64,000 bases of DNA. Origin: Pelagibius sp048268885 (lineage in GTDB: Bacteria; Pseudomonadota; Alphaproteobacteria; Kiloniellales; Kiloniellaceae). Position numbers and translations under genes: made by a program. How positions within the stretch are numbered: position 1 is the first letter of the stretch; each line of letters begins with the position of its first letter. This document shows positions 1-9,218 of the stretch, piece by piece. Location of the stretch: positions 1 through 64,000 of the forward strand of contig JBLWUP010000026.1 in the NCBI GenBank assembly GCA_048268885.1, read 5' to 3'. The notes under the pieces were generated by a model. That model was given only the letters and a program-made list of their open reading frames with translations. It was not told the origin of the DNA and ran no database searches.

Positions 1-150
1 TACCTGCAGGCGCGCGGCCACCTGAAGCGCTGCGGCGCCGAGGTGGCGGTGGGCTTCGGCGGCTACCCCTCGGTGCCGACCGTCATGGCGGGCGCCCCCC
101 CCGGCCTGGCGCCCCGCCCCCACGGCCGAAGCCCGCGCGTGGTGCCATGA
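1..150 (+). pseudogene. murG: murG-like fragment, truncated at both ends
   Basis: Frame 1 reads through from the window edge to a TGA at 148-150. The first 31 codons contain GFGGYPSVPTVMAG, which resembles the glycine-rich loop of MurG, the lipid II-forming N-acetylglucosaminyltransferase (family pattern GFGGYPSVP, then HEQNA). After codon 31 the similarity stops: a C-rich stretch follows (positions 94-120), the expected HEQNA motif is absent, and coding potential moves to frame 2, the frame of the heparinase-like gene. This looks like a murG scrap joined to another gene, either by a real deletion or recombination or by an assembly error. The 5' part lies outside the window. Confidence 0.5.
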
Positions 151-283
151 GGGCCTGCCGGTCTACGCGCTTAAAGGCCGGCCCCTGGACGATCCCGCCC
201 TCTGGGAGGAGCCGGTCGAGGATACGGGCGACCGCCTTTACCTGCTGCGCCCGCAGCGCTTCGGCTTCCTGCCGCGTCTCGCC

Positions 284-2203
284 ATGGCGGCGGCGGCGGG
301 CGCTGACTGTCTGCCGCCCCTCCTGACCGCGCTGGACCACTGGATCGCGCGCGCCGGGCGGCCGCAGGGCGCGGCGGCGGCCTATTTCTCCAATCTCGTC
401 GTCATCTATCGCCTTGTCGCCATCACCTGGGCGGCGCCTTTTCTGGCCGCGCAGGCGCAAGGCGGCGATGCCACGGCGGCCCGGATCTGCTTGCGGCTGT
501 TCCGGATCCTGGCCGCGGACGTGCAGTACCTGCAGCCGCGCCTCGGCGATTCCGTGGGGAACAATCACCTGTTGGCGGACCGCTTCGCGGCCTGGTTCCT
601 GGCGGCGGCCTATCCGGGCCTCTGGTCGGGCGCGGCCCGCGGCGACCTGGAGGCGCTCTGGCAGCAGGAGCTGGCCCGCCAGTTTCAGGCCGATGGCACC
701 AACTTCGAGCAATCGACCCACTATCACGAGCTGGGCTGCGAAATGGCCTTGGCCTACCTCGTAGCCGCCTTGAGGCGCGGCGAGGGGCCGGCGCCGGAGA
801 CCCTGACGCTGATCCGCCAGATGCTGCGGTTCCAGGCCGCGCTCAGTGACGAGGCGGGCGGGGTTTTCGCGCTCGGCGACGCCACCGACGATCCGCTGCT
901 GCCGCTGGGTACGAGCACGGGCTGCGCCGGTGGAGCCTGGCGCTGGCTCTACCGGGTCCTGTTCGACGCTGCCGCCGACGCGGCGACGGGCGCGGGCAAT
1001 GGCGCCGAGCGGGCTTATTGGCTGCTGGCCGCGCTGCCGTCGCAGATGTTGCCGTTGCCGTTGCCGACGCCGCCGGAGCCGATCGGGGAATTCCTGCTGT
1101 TCGGCGACAACGGCTATGCCGTGTGCCGCGATGATGCCGGCGCGCAGCGCCTGGCGTTTCGCAGCGGGCCGCGTCCCGGTGTGGAGGTCAGCGCCGGCCA
1201 TGCCATGGCGGATCTGCTGTCGGTCTATTGGACCGTCGACGGTCAGCCGGTACTTGAGGCCTCCGGGACTTACTCTTATGGCGCCGCGGGCTTGCGCAGC
1301 GGCTCGGCGCCGCTGCGGCCCCGGCGCTATTTCCGCAGCCCGGCCGCGCACAACGGGCTGGCGTTGGCCGGCCACGATCCGCTGGGGGAGCCGCAGGGAC
1401 GTTTCCGGGGACCCGACAACGGGACGCGGGTGGTGACGCGGGCCCAGGCGCTGCCCGGCGGACTCGCCTGGGTGGAGGGCCGGCTGGCGGCGCAGGGACC
1501 GCTGGAGGGCTATCGGCGGGGTATGCTCCAGGTCTTCGGGCACTACAGCCTCGTCTACGACCGCCTGCCGCCCCTGGCGGAGGACGCCGCGGCGGCCTTT
1601 CACTGGCAGTTCGCCCCGGAGGCGGAGGTCAGCCTCGGTGAAGGCCGGCAGGTGTCGGCCCGCTTCGGCGACTTCGCCGTGCGCTTTGCCGCCAGTGCCG
1701 GCCTCGGCCCTCTGGAGTGCGTGAAGGGCCGGAGCGACCCGCCCGCCGGCTGGGTGTCGCGGGGCTACGGGCAACTGGCGGCCGCACCGCAGGTGATCTG
1801 CCCGTTGCAGGCCGGGGCGCGTGACCTGGCCTTCGCCTTCGCGCTTACCGGGGAGAACGCGGCCCCGCTGGAGGTGGAGGTCGTCGCCGCGGCGGGCGAT
1901 GGCCTGCTCATCGAGGTGTGCCGGGGCGGCCACCGCGGCATCGCCTGTTTCGGCAGCGTGGCGGCAAGCCGGGAGACCCTTTCCTTCGATCTCGACTTCG
2001 CGGGGGAGGCGCTTTGGCTGGATTTTGAGGACGGCGTCTGCCGGGAAGTCCGGGCCCTCGGCGTGATGAAGCTGCGCTCGGCGGAGCTCGGTTTCGATGT
2101 GGCGGCGGAAGCGGCAAGGCTGCCGCGTGGATGGCAGGCGGAGCGCGGCAGCTTCGCCGGCGCCGGCCTCTGTCTGCGCTGGCGGCGGCCAAGCGATGGT
2201 TGA
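284..2203 (+). CDS. heparinase II/III-like polysaccharide lyase family protein, possibly 5'-truncated
   Basis: This 639-residue protein has the two-part layout of heparinase II/III-type lyases, which cleave uronic-acid polysaccharides by beta-elimination. An alpha-helical N-terminal half contains NNHLLADR (about residues 90-97) and EQSTHYHEL. A beta-rich C-terminal domain contains GHAMADLLSVYW followed by LEASGTYSYG, the family signature. No signal peptide is visible from this start. The same frame is open and looks coding back to about position 146 (HEGLPVYALKG and so on), but it has no ATG, GTG or TTG before the upstream TGA at 23-25. The true N-terminus is therefore probably missing, in keeping with the broken junction upstream. 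It probably trims or remodels the locus polymer; the substrate is unknown. Confidence 0.75.
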   Translation: MAAAAGADCLPPLLTALDHWIARAGRPQGAAAAYFSNLVVIYRLVAITWAAPFLAAQAQGGDATAARICLRLFRILAADVQYLQPRLGDSVGNNHLLADRFAAWFLAAAYPGLWSGAARGDLEALWQQELARQFQADGTNFEQSTHYHELGCEMALAYLVAALRRGEGPAPETLTLIRQMLRFQAALSDEAGGVFALGDATDDPLLPLGTSTGCAGGAWRWLYRVLFDAAADAATGAGNGAERAYWLLAALPSQMLPLPLPTPPEPIGEFLLFGDNGYAVCRDDAGAQRLAFRSGPRPGVEVSAGHAMADLLSVYWTVDGQPVLEASGTYSYGAAGLRSGSAPLRPRRYFRSPAAHNGLALAGHDPLGEPQGRFRGPDNGTRVVTRAQALPGGLAWVEGRLAAQGPLEGYRRGMLQVFGHYSLVYDRLPPLAEDAAAAFHWQFAPEAEVSLGEGRQVSARFGDFAVRFAASAGLGPLECVKGRSDPPAGWVSRGYGQLAAAPQVICPLQAGARDLAFAFALTGENAAPLEVEVVAAAGDGLLIEVCRGGHRGIACFGSVAASRETLSFDLDFAGEALWLDFEDGVCREVRALGVMKLRSAELGFDVAAEAARLPRGWQAERGSFAGAGLCLRWRRPSDG

Positions 2204-2338
2204 CCTCGTCCCGGCGGTGCGCCATAGCAGGAACGAGGGCCCGGCCGGCCGCGCCGGCGGGGTGTCCGAGACGATGGGAAATTGGGGTAGGCACGACGTG
2301 AAGCGCGCAATGATCCTGCAGCGCCGGGACTCGGCTCG

Positions 2339-2370
2339 GGAATCGGCCCAGGAATCGGCCCAGGAATCAG
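2339..2370. repeat. 12-bp tandem repeat, about 2.7 copies
   Basis: The unit GGAATCGGCCCA occurs twice exactly at 2339-2350 and 2351-2362, followed by a partial copy to 2370. It sits in the 207-bp gap between the heparinase-like gene and the next sulfotransferase. It resembles the other short tandem duplications found in gaps of this locus. Confidence 0.8.
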
Positions 2371-2410
2371 GCGGGGCCGCGGTGGAGCGGCCTGATAGGG
2401 AGGCGCGGCA

Positions 2411-3313
2411 GTGAGCGAGTCCGCGGCCAAGCCGCCGCTGTTCCTGCTCGGCTCCCAGCGGTCGGGCACGACGATGCTGCGGCTCATGCTGAACAACCAC
2501 TCGCACATCGCGATCCCGCACGAGAGCGGCTTCGTCACGCCCTACGCCGAAAAGCTGGATCAATATGGCGATCTGAGCCTGCGCGACAACGCGCGGCGGC
2601 TGCTCGACGATGTCTGCAAGCATCCGCTGGCGCGGCGCGGGAAGCTGGTCACCGATGCGCAGGCGGTGCTGAACCGGCCGATCGGCTGCTACCGCGATTT
2701 CGTCGATGCCATCTTCCGCGTGCACGCCGACTCCCTCGGCAAGCCGCGCTGGGGCGACAAGACGCCGTCCTATACGGCGGACATCGATGTGCTGCGCCGC
2801 ATCTTTCCGGAAGCGAAGTTCATCCATCTGGTGCGTGACGGCCGCGACGTGGTGCTGTCCCAGAAGGCGATCGAGTGGTCCTCGAACAACCTGCCCAAGC
2901 TCATTCTGGACTGGCAGTGGAAGACGACCATCGCGCACAAGGTCGGCTCGGTGCTGGGCGATGACTTCCTGGAGATCCGCTACGAGGACCTAGTGCGCCA
3001 GCCGGAAGAGAACCTGCGCCGCATCTGCGGTTTCCTCGACGAGGCCTACGAGCCCGCCATGCTGAACTATTCCGAAGAAGCCGGGAAAGAGGTGCCGGAG
3101 ACGAGCCTCAAGTGGCACCGCAACTCCATCCGCCCGCCCGACCCGTCTCTGATCGGCAAGTGGAAGAAGGAGATGTCGACTTCCGAGCGGATCATCTTCG
3201 AGCAGCTCGCCGGCGAGACCCTGGATCTCTTCGGCTACGAGCGCGAACACCTCGCGCCGACGACGGCCAGCCGCGCGCTGAAGGTCTACTACATGCTGAT
3301 CAAGCGCAACTAG
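2411..3313 (+). CDS. PAPS-dependent sulfotransferase family protein (1 of 3)
   Basis: A 300-residue cytosolic sulfotransferase-fold protein. The 5'-phosphosulfate-binding loop is GSQRSGTT (residues 14-21), and the 3'-phosphate-binding segment is HLVRDGRDVVLS. The GTG start at 2411 is supported by AGGGAGG seven bases upstream. Such enzymes move sulfate from PAPS to a hydroxyl, here probably on a sugar of the exopolysaccharide or its lipid-linked precursor. It is convergent with the O-ligase gene, whose stop is 9 bp away. The acceptor is inferred only from context. Confidence 0.85.
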   Translation: MSESAAKPPLFLLGSQRSGTTMLRLMLNNHSHIAIPHESGFVTPYAEKLDQYGDLSLRDNARRLLDDVCKHPLARRGKLVTDAQAVLNRPIGCYRDFVDAIFRVHADSLGKPRWGDKTPSYTADIDVLRRIFPEAKFIHLVRDGRDVVLSQKAIEWSSNNLPKLILDWQWKTTIAHKVGSVLGDDFLEIRYEDLVRQPEENLRRICGFLDEAYEPAMLNYSEEAGKEVPETSLKWHRNSIRPPDPSLIGKWKKEMSTSERIIFEQLAGETLDLFGYEREHLAPTTASRALKVYYMLIKRN

Positions 3314-3322
3314 GCGGGCGGT

Positions 3323-4663
3323 TCAGGCCTGAGGCTTCATCGTGCGGCCGTGAACCGGGCGCTGGAACATCGACGGGCGCCGTCCGGCGGGCGCCGCTTC
3401 GCTGGTCGCGCTGTCTTTCTTCAACTCGGCGATCACGACCTGGTTCGCCAGGAAGAGGATCGCGATCAGGTGGAAGAAGAGGTCGAAGAACGCCAGGTTC
3501 TGGAATGCGCCGGCGACGGCGAAACCGACCAGTGACACCTGTGTCATGCGCGCCAGATCATTCGCCCAGTGCAGCTCCGGTCTGTTCCGGGTCAGCTTGA
3601 TGGTGCGGCTGCCGCAGCGCCAGACGGCGAAGATCAGAGACAGGTAGATGAACAACCCGATATAGCCGAGCTCGCCGAGGATCTCGAAATAGACGCTGTG
3701 GTAGTTGCGCCCGCCGCCTTTGCGGGCGTCGGGGATGTACTTCAGGTAGATGCTGTCGTCGTAGGACGCGCGGAACCCGCCGCCGACGATGGGACGGTCG
3801 TTCGCGACTTCGAACGCGAAGCGCCAGACCTCGAGACGCGACAGGGCCGAGCCGTCCTCCTCGTAGGACTCGATCGTCTGCATGCGTTCGATCCACTTCT
3901 GCGGCACGAAGTTCGCCGCGACCGCCATGAAGCCGATGAGCACGACGCTGAGCAGCAGGCGCTGGCGCGACTTCAGGATCATGAAGATCGCCATGGCGGT
4001 GCCGCCGAGGAAGGCGCCGCGTGACTGGCTGCCGATGATCGAAAAGGCGATGAGGATCATCACGCCGTAGAAACCCAGGCGGATGAGTTTGTTTTCCGAC
4101 TGCATCTGCAGGTAGCGCACCAGCGGCAGAACCATGATCAGGGCCATCGCCAGGGCGTTGTTGTCGCGGATGAAGCTGCCCGGCGGCCCCCAGACGTGGG
4201 AGGTCCCGCCGCCCAGGATCGTGAAGAGGCCCCCCTTGGTACCGAAAAAGGCCAGGGAGATGACGATGACCCAGATCAGCGCGTGCAGGCGCTCCCGGCC
4301 CTGCATGAGCGCCATGGTGACAAAGGTCATCAGCAGGATCTTGAAGGACTGGTTCCATTTCTCGAAGGCGAGATCGGGCACCATGGCGAAAAGGTTCGCG
4401 AAGCTGAACCAGAAGACGAAGGCGAGAAGCAGGCCTGAGACCGGCGTGATCTGAAGCCTCTTCGGCTCCTTGGAGAGGGCGAACGCGAGAAGCGTCGCCA
4501 GCCCGATCACCATGGCCACCGGAAACTCGTAGGCGAAGCCCCAGGTCAGCCGGTGGGGGTTCATGTAGGAAATCCAGCACCAGGCAAGAATTCCTACGTG
4601 GGGCCGCATGAAGATCATGGGCACCGCCGAGAAGACGATCAGAAGAATCAGAAGGTCACGCAT
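3323..4663 (-). CDS. putative O-glycosylation ligase, exosortase A system-associated (Wzy/WaaL-like)
   Basis: A 446-residue, highly hydrophobic polytopic membrane protein with about ten apparent membrane segments. The N-terminus (MRDLLILLIVFSAVPMIFMRP) and the long periplasmic loop with SQSRGAFLGG and SRLEVWRFA match, from memory, the exosortase A-associated O-ligase family (TIGR03097). Members belong to the O-antigen ligase/polymerase superfamily and are thought to polymerise the repeat unit or attach glycan to protein at the periplasmic face. It lies about 56 kb from xrtA, so the XrtA gene set is split in this genome. It is divergent from the transglutaminase gene across a 287-bp gap. Confidence 0.88.
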   Translation of the reverse strand: MRDLLILLIVFSAVPMIFMRPHVGILAWCWISYMNPHRLTWGFAYEFPVAMVIGLATLLAFALSKEPKRLQITPVSGLLLAFVFWFSFANLFAMVPDLAFEKWNQSFKILLMTFVTMALMQGRERLHALIWVIVISLAFFGTKGGLFTILGGGTSHVWGPPGSFIRDNNALAMALIMVLPLVRYLQMQSENKLIRLGFYGVMILIAFSIIGSQSRGAFLGGTAMAIFMILKSRQRLLLSVVLIGFMAVAANFVPQKWIERMQTIESYEEDGSALSRLEVWRFAFEVANDRPIVGGGFRASYDDSIYLKYIPDARKGGGRNYHSVYFEILGELGYIGLFIYLSLIFAVWRCGSRTIKLTRNRPELHWANDLARMTQVSLVGFAVAGAFQNLAFFDLFFHLIAILFLANQVVIAELKKDSATSEAAPAGRRPSMFQRPVHGRTMKPQA

Positions 4664-4950
4664 GCACCAATCGTCTTCCGTTCCAGTGCTTTAGCGGCGG
4701 CGGTCGAGTCCCATCCGTCCGTGGCCGGCGCCTTTCGCCAGAAGGCCACCCGGCGGCCAGCATAGCAAGTCCGTTCCGGGGCGACCTAGTGTGCAGTTGC
4801 GCCGCCTGTGGCGGCTTCCGGGCCGGTTCCGGTCATAAATTATCATAATTCCAGCCGCTTCACGATTTAGCTACGGCCAGAGACAGCGCCGGCTGCCTGG
4901 GATAGGATCGCCCCGTTTTCACCCTTCCGGCCCCGGAGAGCGAGCGGCAA
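4664..4950. promoter_or_regulatory. divergent intergenic region with palindrome ATTATCATAAT
   Basis: This 287-bp gap separates the divergent O-ligase and transglutaminase genes, so it must hold both promoters. It contains the perfect odd palindrome ATTATCATAAT at 4841-4851. The same 11-mer occurs at 15760-15770 in another divergent gap, and related half-sites occur at about 36664 and 49783. This suggests a shared AT-rich operator; no regulator is identified. Confidence 0.45.
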
Positions 4951-5988
4951 ATGAGGCCAAAAATCCGAAGCCTGGTTCCGGCCGTCGTGGCGCTGCTGTT
5001 TGTCGTCTTGCTGTTCGATCTTGGCCGCCTGGCGCTGGCGCCGACGCGGGAAGCCTCCATCGACGCCGTGCGCATCCGCAACGCCATGGTCGCCGAACTG
5101 GGCCGGCCCGCCCAGACCGACTGGACCCCCGCGGCGGTGCCCGCCGAGTTCAATTGGGAGCAGCGTCCGCCCTCGGATTTCTTCGCGCAGCGCGCCGCCG
5201 AGATTCTGCCGGCGGCGGCCGCCAGCGAGCCGGCTTTCCAGAAGGCGCTGCGCCTGGCTCACCATCTGCGCGAAACTTCGCGCAAGGGGCCGCCGATCCA
5301 GTCCAACAGCCGCGAGACCTACGAGAGCATTATCGCGGGCAAGGGCGGTTACTGCTCCGACTACACCGAGAGCTTCAACGCGCTGGCCCTGGCGGCGGGT
5401 CTGAAGGTCCGCGAGTGGGGCTTTTCCTGGGAGGACATGGCGAACGGTCACGCCTTCAACGAGGTCTGGGAACCGGCGTTGCAGAAGTGGGTCTTCCTCG
5501 ACAGCTTCGTTTCCTTCTACGTCGTCGACGCGGCGAGCCGGGAGCCGCTGTCGGCGCTGGAGTTCCGCGCCGCCTTAATGCGGGAGCCGGACGCGCCGCA
5601 GATCGAGGTGGTGAAGATCGTGCCCGAGCGCTTCGGCTTCAAGGAGGTCGACAAGCTGCTGGCTTGGTACCGGCGCGGCGCACCGCGCATGTTCCTGCTG
5701 CTCGGCAACAACGTCTTCTCCTACGACGCCAACCCCGTGATCCAGGCCGCCGAGGCGCTGCCGCGCTCTGTGGAGATGCTGCTGGCGATCGTCATCGGCG
5801 AGCACCCCAGGTTCCTCTTCGTCCCCACGGACTCCCAGCCCCGGGTGCGGGACCAGGTGGAGCGGATGCAATGGGAACTGGTCTGGGTGCTGGTCAAGCT
5901 GGTCGTCTTCGTCGCGCTGGGCCTCTGGCTGCTGTGGTGGGTCTTGCGCCGCTGGCGCGCGCGGGGACAGCGGCTGCGCACCGCCTGA
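4951..5988 (+). CDS. membrane-anchored transglutaminase-like (papain-fold) protein
   Basis: A 345-residue protein with an N-terminal membrane anchor (about residues 7-25), a transglutaminase-like core and a second hydrophobic segment near the C-terminus (about 310-332). The core shows the Cys-His-Asp triad: Cys135 in GGYCSDYTE, His167 in GHAFNEVW and Asp184 in FLDSF. The core is probably periplasmic. Bacterial proteins of this type act as cysteine proteases or amide-transfer enzymes on cell-surface targets. The ATG start has GGAGAG upstream. Its place beside the O-ligase suggests a role in surface assembly; the substrate is unknown. Confidence 0.75.
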   Translation: MRPKIRSLVPAVVALLFVVLLFDLGRLALAPTREASIDAVRIRNAMVAELGRPAQTDWTPAAVPAEFNWEQRPPSDFFAQRAAEILPAAAASEPAFQKALRLAHHLRETSRKGPPIQSNSRETYESIIAGKGGYCSDYTESFNALALAAGLKVREWGFSWEDMANGHAFNEVWEPALQKWVFLDSFVSFYVVDAASREPLSALEFRAALMREPDAPQIEVVKIVPERFGFKEVDKLLAWYRRGAPRMFLLLGNNVFSYDANPVIQAAEALPRSVEMLLAIVIGEHPRFLFVPTDSQPRVRDQVERMQWELVWVLVKLVVFVALGLWLLWWVLRRWRARGQRLRTA

Positions 5989-6003
5989 GTGCCGCCTGCC
6001 GGC

Positions 6004-7725
6004 CTATTCCCCGGCGCCGTAGCGCTGGAAGATGTACTCCATCGTCGCCACCCTGTTGAAGGCGTCGGCATCGTACAGCCGCTCCGGCTGGAAGTAGCGC
6101 CGCATGTAGGGCAGGGACGCGTCCATCAGCTTCGACAGATGGTCCTCCGCCAGATAGGGCGGAAAGGGCTGCGGCTTGGCGAAGCGCAGGCGATAGGAGT
6201 AGCGGCGCAGCCAGGGCGGCCGCAGTAGCGTCGCCCAGGCCTTCGCCCGGTGCTTGAGCGGCGGCGCATCGCTGAAGCGGTAGCCGTAGCCGCTGGGGTA
6301 GGCGGCGAGCGCGGGGTCGAGGCGTTCGATGATCTTCGCCTCCAGGCGGCCGTGGTTCTTGAAGGCGATCGGAATCTCCGCCGTGCCCGCGATCAGCTGC
6401 GCCTGCATGAAGGGGAAGAACATGCGCCCGAAACGCAGGTTCAGGTTCACGTCGCGGCCGGTCCAGTAGCGTCCGCGCACCAGGGGATAGAGGCTCTCCA
6501 CCTGGGCCCGCGAAACCTGCCTGTCGTCGCTGCCGAGTTCCTGCTGAAAGGCGCGTACCAGGTTGTCGTGGTAGTCCGCTTCGCGAAAGGCGCCGCTGCA
6601 GGCGGCGGGCGCGTAGCCCGAAAAGAAACTCTCGGCGACCGCCCGCAAGGACATCGGCCGGTCCGGAATGTAGAAGAAGTTCCGGTAGATCTCGCCGAGG
6701 GAACCGTTGAGCGGCACGCCGCCGTCCGCGTGCCTGGCGCTGCGGTCGCGGGCGTCGACGCCGTCGTCGAAGATGCCGTCGACCTTCCAGGCGTCGAAGC
6801 GCACGAAGTCGCTTTCTTGGCGCGCCGGAGAGTCCGCCGCCTCGGCATCGACCAATAAATCCTTGTTGATGACGTCGAGCGCGAGGCCTTCCCCGGCGGC
6901 GACCTGCTTGGCGACCTCGACGTCGGTGTCGCCGTCCCGGCCGTAGACGAAAAGCCGGGGGCGCAGACCGGCCGCTTTCAGGCCGGCAAGGATGAGGCGG
7001 GAATCATACCCGCTGGAGAAGGAGACGCGCAGACGGTCGCCATAGGCCGCGGTCAGGTCGCCGAACAGCCGCCGCACCCGCTCGGCATGCTCCGAGACCA
7101 GGTCGTCGAAGGAACTCCCTGCCGTCGCCGCGGTTTGCGATGCCGTTGGTGCCGCGTTCACGCTCAGCGCGCCGTCGAAGGTGATCCGCGCTCCGGCGGG
7201 CAGGCGGCGGATCTCGCGCACGAAGGTCTTGCCGCCGAAGGTGGCGCCGTTCCAGGCGTACTCGTAGACCCCGGCGGCATCGACGGTCACTTTGGGCAGC
7301 AGTTCCAGCAGTGCCCAGAAGGAGCTGGAGGCCACGCCGGCCGCGCTGTCGAGGTAGACCTGGTAGAAGCTCATCGGGTCTGTGACGAGGCGCGTGCCGC
7401 GGCGGTCCTTGAGGACGAGGGCGAACTGGCCGATCAACCGCGCGGCATCCACACGGTCCCCGGCAAGATCGGCGCAATAGAGGCGCAGCGCCTCTTCGCC
7501 CGTCGTGCCGCGGTAGAGCAACTGGCCGGCGAGGCAGGCGAAGCCGCCGCCGTCCAGGTCGATGGCGAGGCCGCCCTGACCGTCGAGCTTGCGGTAGAGG
7601 TAGAGGGAGAAGTCGCCGAGGTCGACCCGGCGCGCCGGCGCGAAGCCGCGTTCCTGGTGCGCGCGGTCGAGCCTTTCGCAGGCCTCGCCGCAGGTCGCTT
7701 TGCGTGCGATGAAGAAGGCGCCCAT
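6004..7725 (-). CDS. asparagine synthetase-like protein lacking the glutaminase cysteine
   Basis: A 573-residue protein with the asparagine synthetase B layout. The N-terminal glutaminase-like part begins MGAFFIA, not MC, so the catalytic Cys2 is absent. The C-terminal synthetase part carries SFSSGYDSR, a variant of the SGGxDS pyrophosphate loop. The expected chemistry is ATP-dependent adenylation of a carboxylate and attack by an amine, but with free ammonia or another amine instead of glutamine-derived ammonia. It stands 54 bp downstream of an ATP-grasp gene on the same strand, so the two probably form an operon acting on one carboxylate-containing substrate, such as a uronic acid. Confidence 0.75.
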   Translation of the reverse strand: MGAFFIARKATCGEACERLDRAHQERGFAPARRVDLGDFSLYLYRKLDGQGGLAIDLDGGGFACLAGQLLYRGTTGEEALRLYCADLAGDRVDAARLIGQFALVLKDRRGTRLVTDPMSFYQVYLDSAAGVASSSFWALLELLPKVTVDAAGVYEYAWNGATFGGKTFVREIRRLPAGARITFDGALSVNAAPTASQTAATAGSSFDDLVSEHAERVRRLFGDLTAAYGDRLRVSFSSGYDSRLILAGLKAAGLRPRLFVYGRDGDTDVEVAKQVAAGEGLALDVINKDLLVDAEAADSPARQESDFVRFDAWKVDGIFDDGVDARDRSARHADGGVPLNGSLGEIYRNFFYIPDRPMSLRAVAESFFSGYAPAACSGAFREADYHDNLVRAFQQELGSDDRQVSRAQVESLYPLVRGRYWTGRDVNLNLRFGRMFFPFMQAQLIAGTAEIPIAFKNHGRLEAKIIERLDPALAAYPSGYGYRFSDAPPLKHRAKAWATLLRPPWLRRYSYRLRFAKPQPFPPYLAEDHLSKLMDASLPYMRRYFQPERLYDADAFNRVATMEYIFQRYGAGE

Positions 7726-7779
7726 GACGGCCCTACCGCCTTCCGCTTGTGGACTGCGTCATTCTGCCGGCGCCTCGCT

Positions 7780-9006
7780 TCACCGCTGTACCCACCCGCG
7801 CACCACCTGCGCGACGCGGCGCCAGTATAGGGCGCGGTCGCCGGGAAAGGCATAGTCGGAAGCGACGCGCGGGTCCGGCAGGCGCAGCAGGAATGCGCAG
7901 CTCTGCCCCAGGCGCTGGCCCCAGCCGAAGCGCGGCGCCCGCCAGATCTCCAGCATGCGGCTGATCTCGCCGGGCCAGAGGTCGCCGCAGACGACCTGCC
8001 GCGGCGCGCCCGGCGCCGGCTCGGGATGGCCTTCGAACCAGGCCATCTGCAGGCGCGGAAAATCGATCCCGGCCAGCAGGTCGAGGTGCAGCGACTGCCA
8101 GGGGCGCGGATTGAGCTCGATGAAGTCGAAGCCATCCTCCCCGCCGTCTTCCGGGGGGCGCACCCGGTACTCCAGCATGGCGGCGCCCTGCCAGCCGACG
8201 AAGCGCAGGCGCTTGAGCGCATCGGCCACCAGCGCCGGGTTATGCCAGGTCCGGCGCAGGCTCATGGTGCCGCGCCGGGTCGGCTCGCGATGGACATCGG
8301 TGAAGCAGTTCTGCGCCAGGACCGCGCCGGTTTCGTCCAGCAGCAGGGTAACCCCCGCCTGGCGCCCGGTGACCGCGCCTTGCAGCAGCACCTTGCGATA
8401 GTCCTTGAGCGCCTGCTGCACGGCGCCCTCGACTTCGGCTGGCGTCAGGGGGCCCGCGAGAAGGTCGTCGGCCCCGGGCGGCCCGTGCCGGGCATCGGCT
8501 TTCAGAAAGAGCGTCTCTCCCAGGGCGGCGATCGCTGCCGCGGACGGCAGCGGGCCGTCGCGGGCAATCACCAGCGACGGCGGGTGGTGGTCGAGCAGGC
8601 CCAGTTCCGGTTCGGCTGCCTGGAAGGCTTCGTAGATCTCGGTCTTGCTGAAGGCGCGGTAGACGGTCTGGCGGTCCTGCGCGATGGGCAGCAGGTGGCG
8701 GAACTCCTCGAAGCAGGGCTCGATGGCCAGCAGGAAGGCGCCGCCGGGCACCACGGCAGCGACGTCCTGCTCCGCCAGGCAGCCGCGCAGCCATTCCACA
8801 TAGGCCGGCGTTTCGTAAGGCGGGCAGACCGTCTGCGCCGCGCAGTAGCGCGAGGCGAAGCCGATGGCCTCCGCCTTGGGGGAGGCGGCCAGAACGCGGT
8901 ATCCCGCCCGGCCGAGCGACCGGATGGCGGCCAGCATTCCCAGGGCGTGGGCTTCGGGCACCAGGACCGTCTTGCCGGTCCCGCGCGCGGGGCTGTTGTC
9001 GCTCAA
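7780..9006 (-). CDS. ATP-grasp domain protein (carboxylate-amine ligase-like)
   Basis: A 408-residue soluble protein. The N-terminal Rossmann-like preATP-grasp part begins KTVLVPEAHALGMLAAIRSLG. The ATP-grasp part ends with FIELNPRPWQSLHLDLLAG, whose E and N correspond to the Mg-ATP ligands. Start is TTG at 9006, with GGTGG about 9 bp upstream; no in-frame ATG would keep the complete Rossmann strand. It is distinct from the six sugar-transfer-associated ATP-grasp proteins further right. It probably forms an acyl-phosphate and then an amide or ester bond. It pairs with the downstream Asn-synthetase-like gene. Confidence 0.75.
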   Translation of the reverse strand: MSDNSPARGTGKTVLVPEAHALGMLAAIRSLGRAGYRVLAASPKAEAIGFASRYCAAQTVCPPYETPAYVEWLRGCLAEQDVAAVVPGGAFLLAIEPCFEEFRHLLPIAQDRQTVYRAFSKTEIYEAFQAAEPELGLLDHHPPSLVIARDGPLPSAAAIAALGETLFLKADARHGPPGADDLLAGPLTPAEVEGAVQQALKDYRKVLLQGAVTGRQAGVTLLLDETGAVLAQNCFTDVHREPTRRGTMSLRRTWHNPALVADALKRLRFVGWQGAAMLEYRVRPPEDGGEDGFDFIELNPRPWQSLHLDLLAGIDFPRLQMAWFEGHPEPAPGAPRQVVCGDLWPGEISRMLEIWRAPRFGWGQRLGQSCAFLLRLPDPRVASDYAFPGDRALYWRRVAQVVRGWVQR

Positions 9007-9218
9007 ATCCGTTCACCACCCTGGGAAAAGCAGGAAAATCGTTGGTTTAGCGGCCGGCAGCCATGATACTCCAGATTCGCGAGGTCCCCATGCCGGCGGC
9101 TTGCCCGAGGGCTTTTCCGCCGGCGGGGCCGCGCGCCAGGCAAGGCAATGCTGGAAGATGACAGGCTCATGACGGGTGGCTTGAGATCCGGAGCGTTTCG
9201 GCCGATGGGTCGGGGGCG

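Noticed and set aside
83..2938. 951-residue open frame on the minus strand
   Set aside because: It is a GC-rich antisense frame across the heparinase-like and sulfotransferase genes. Its Arg/Pro/Gln-rich translation shows no domain.
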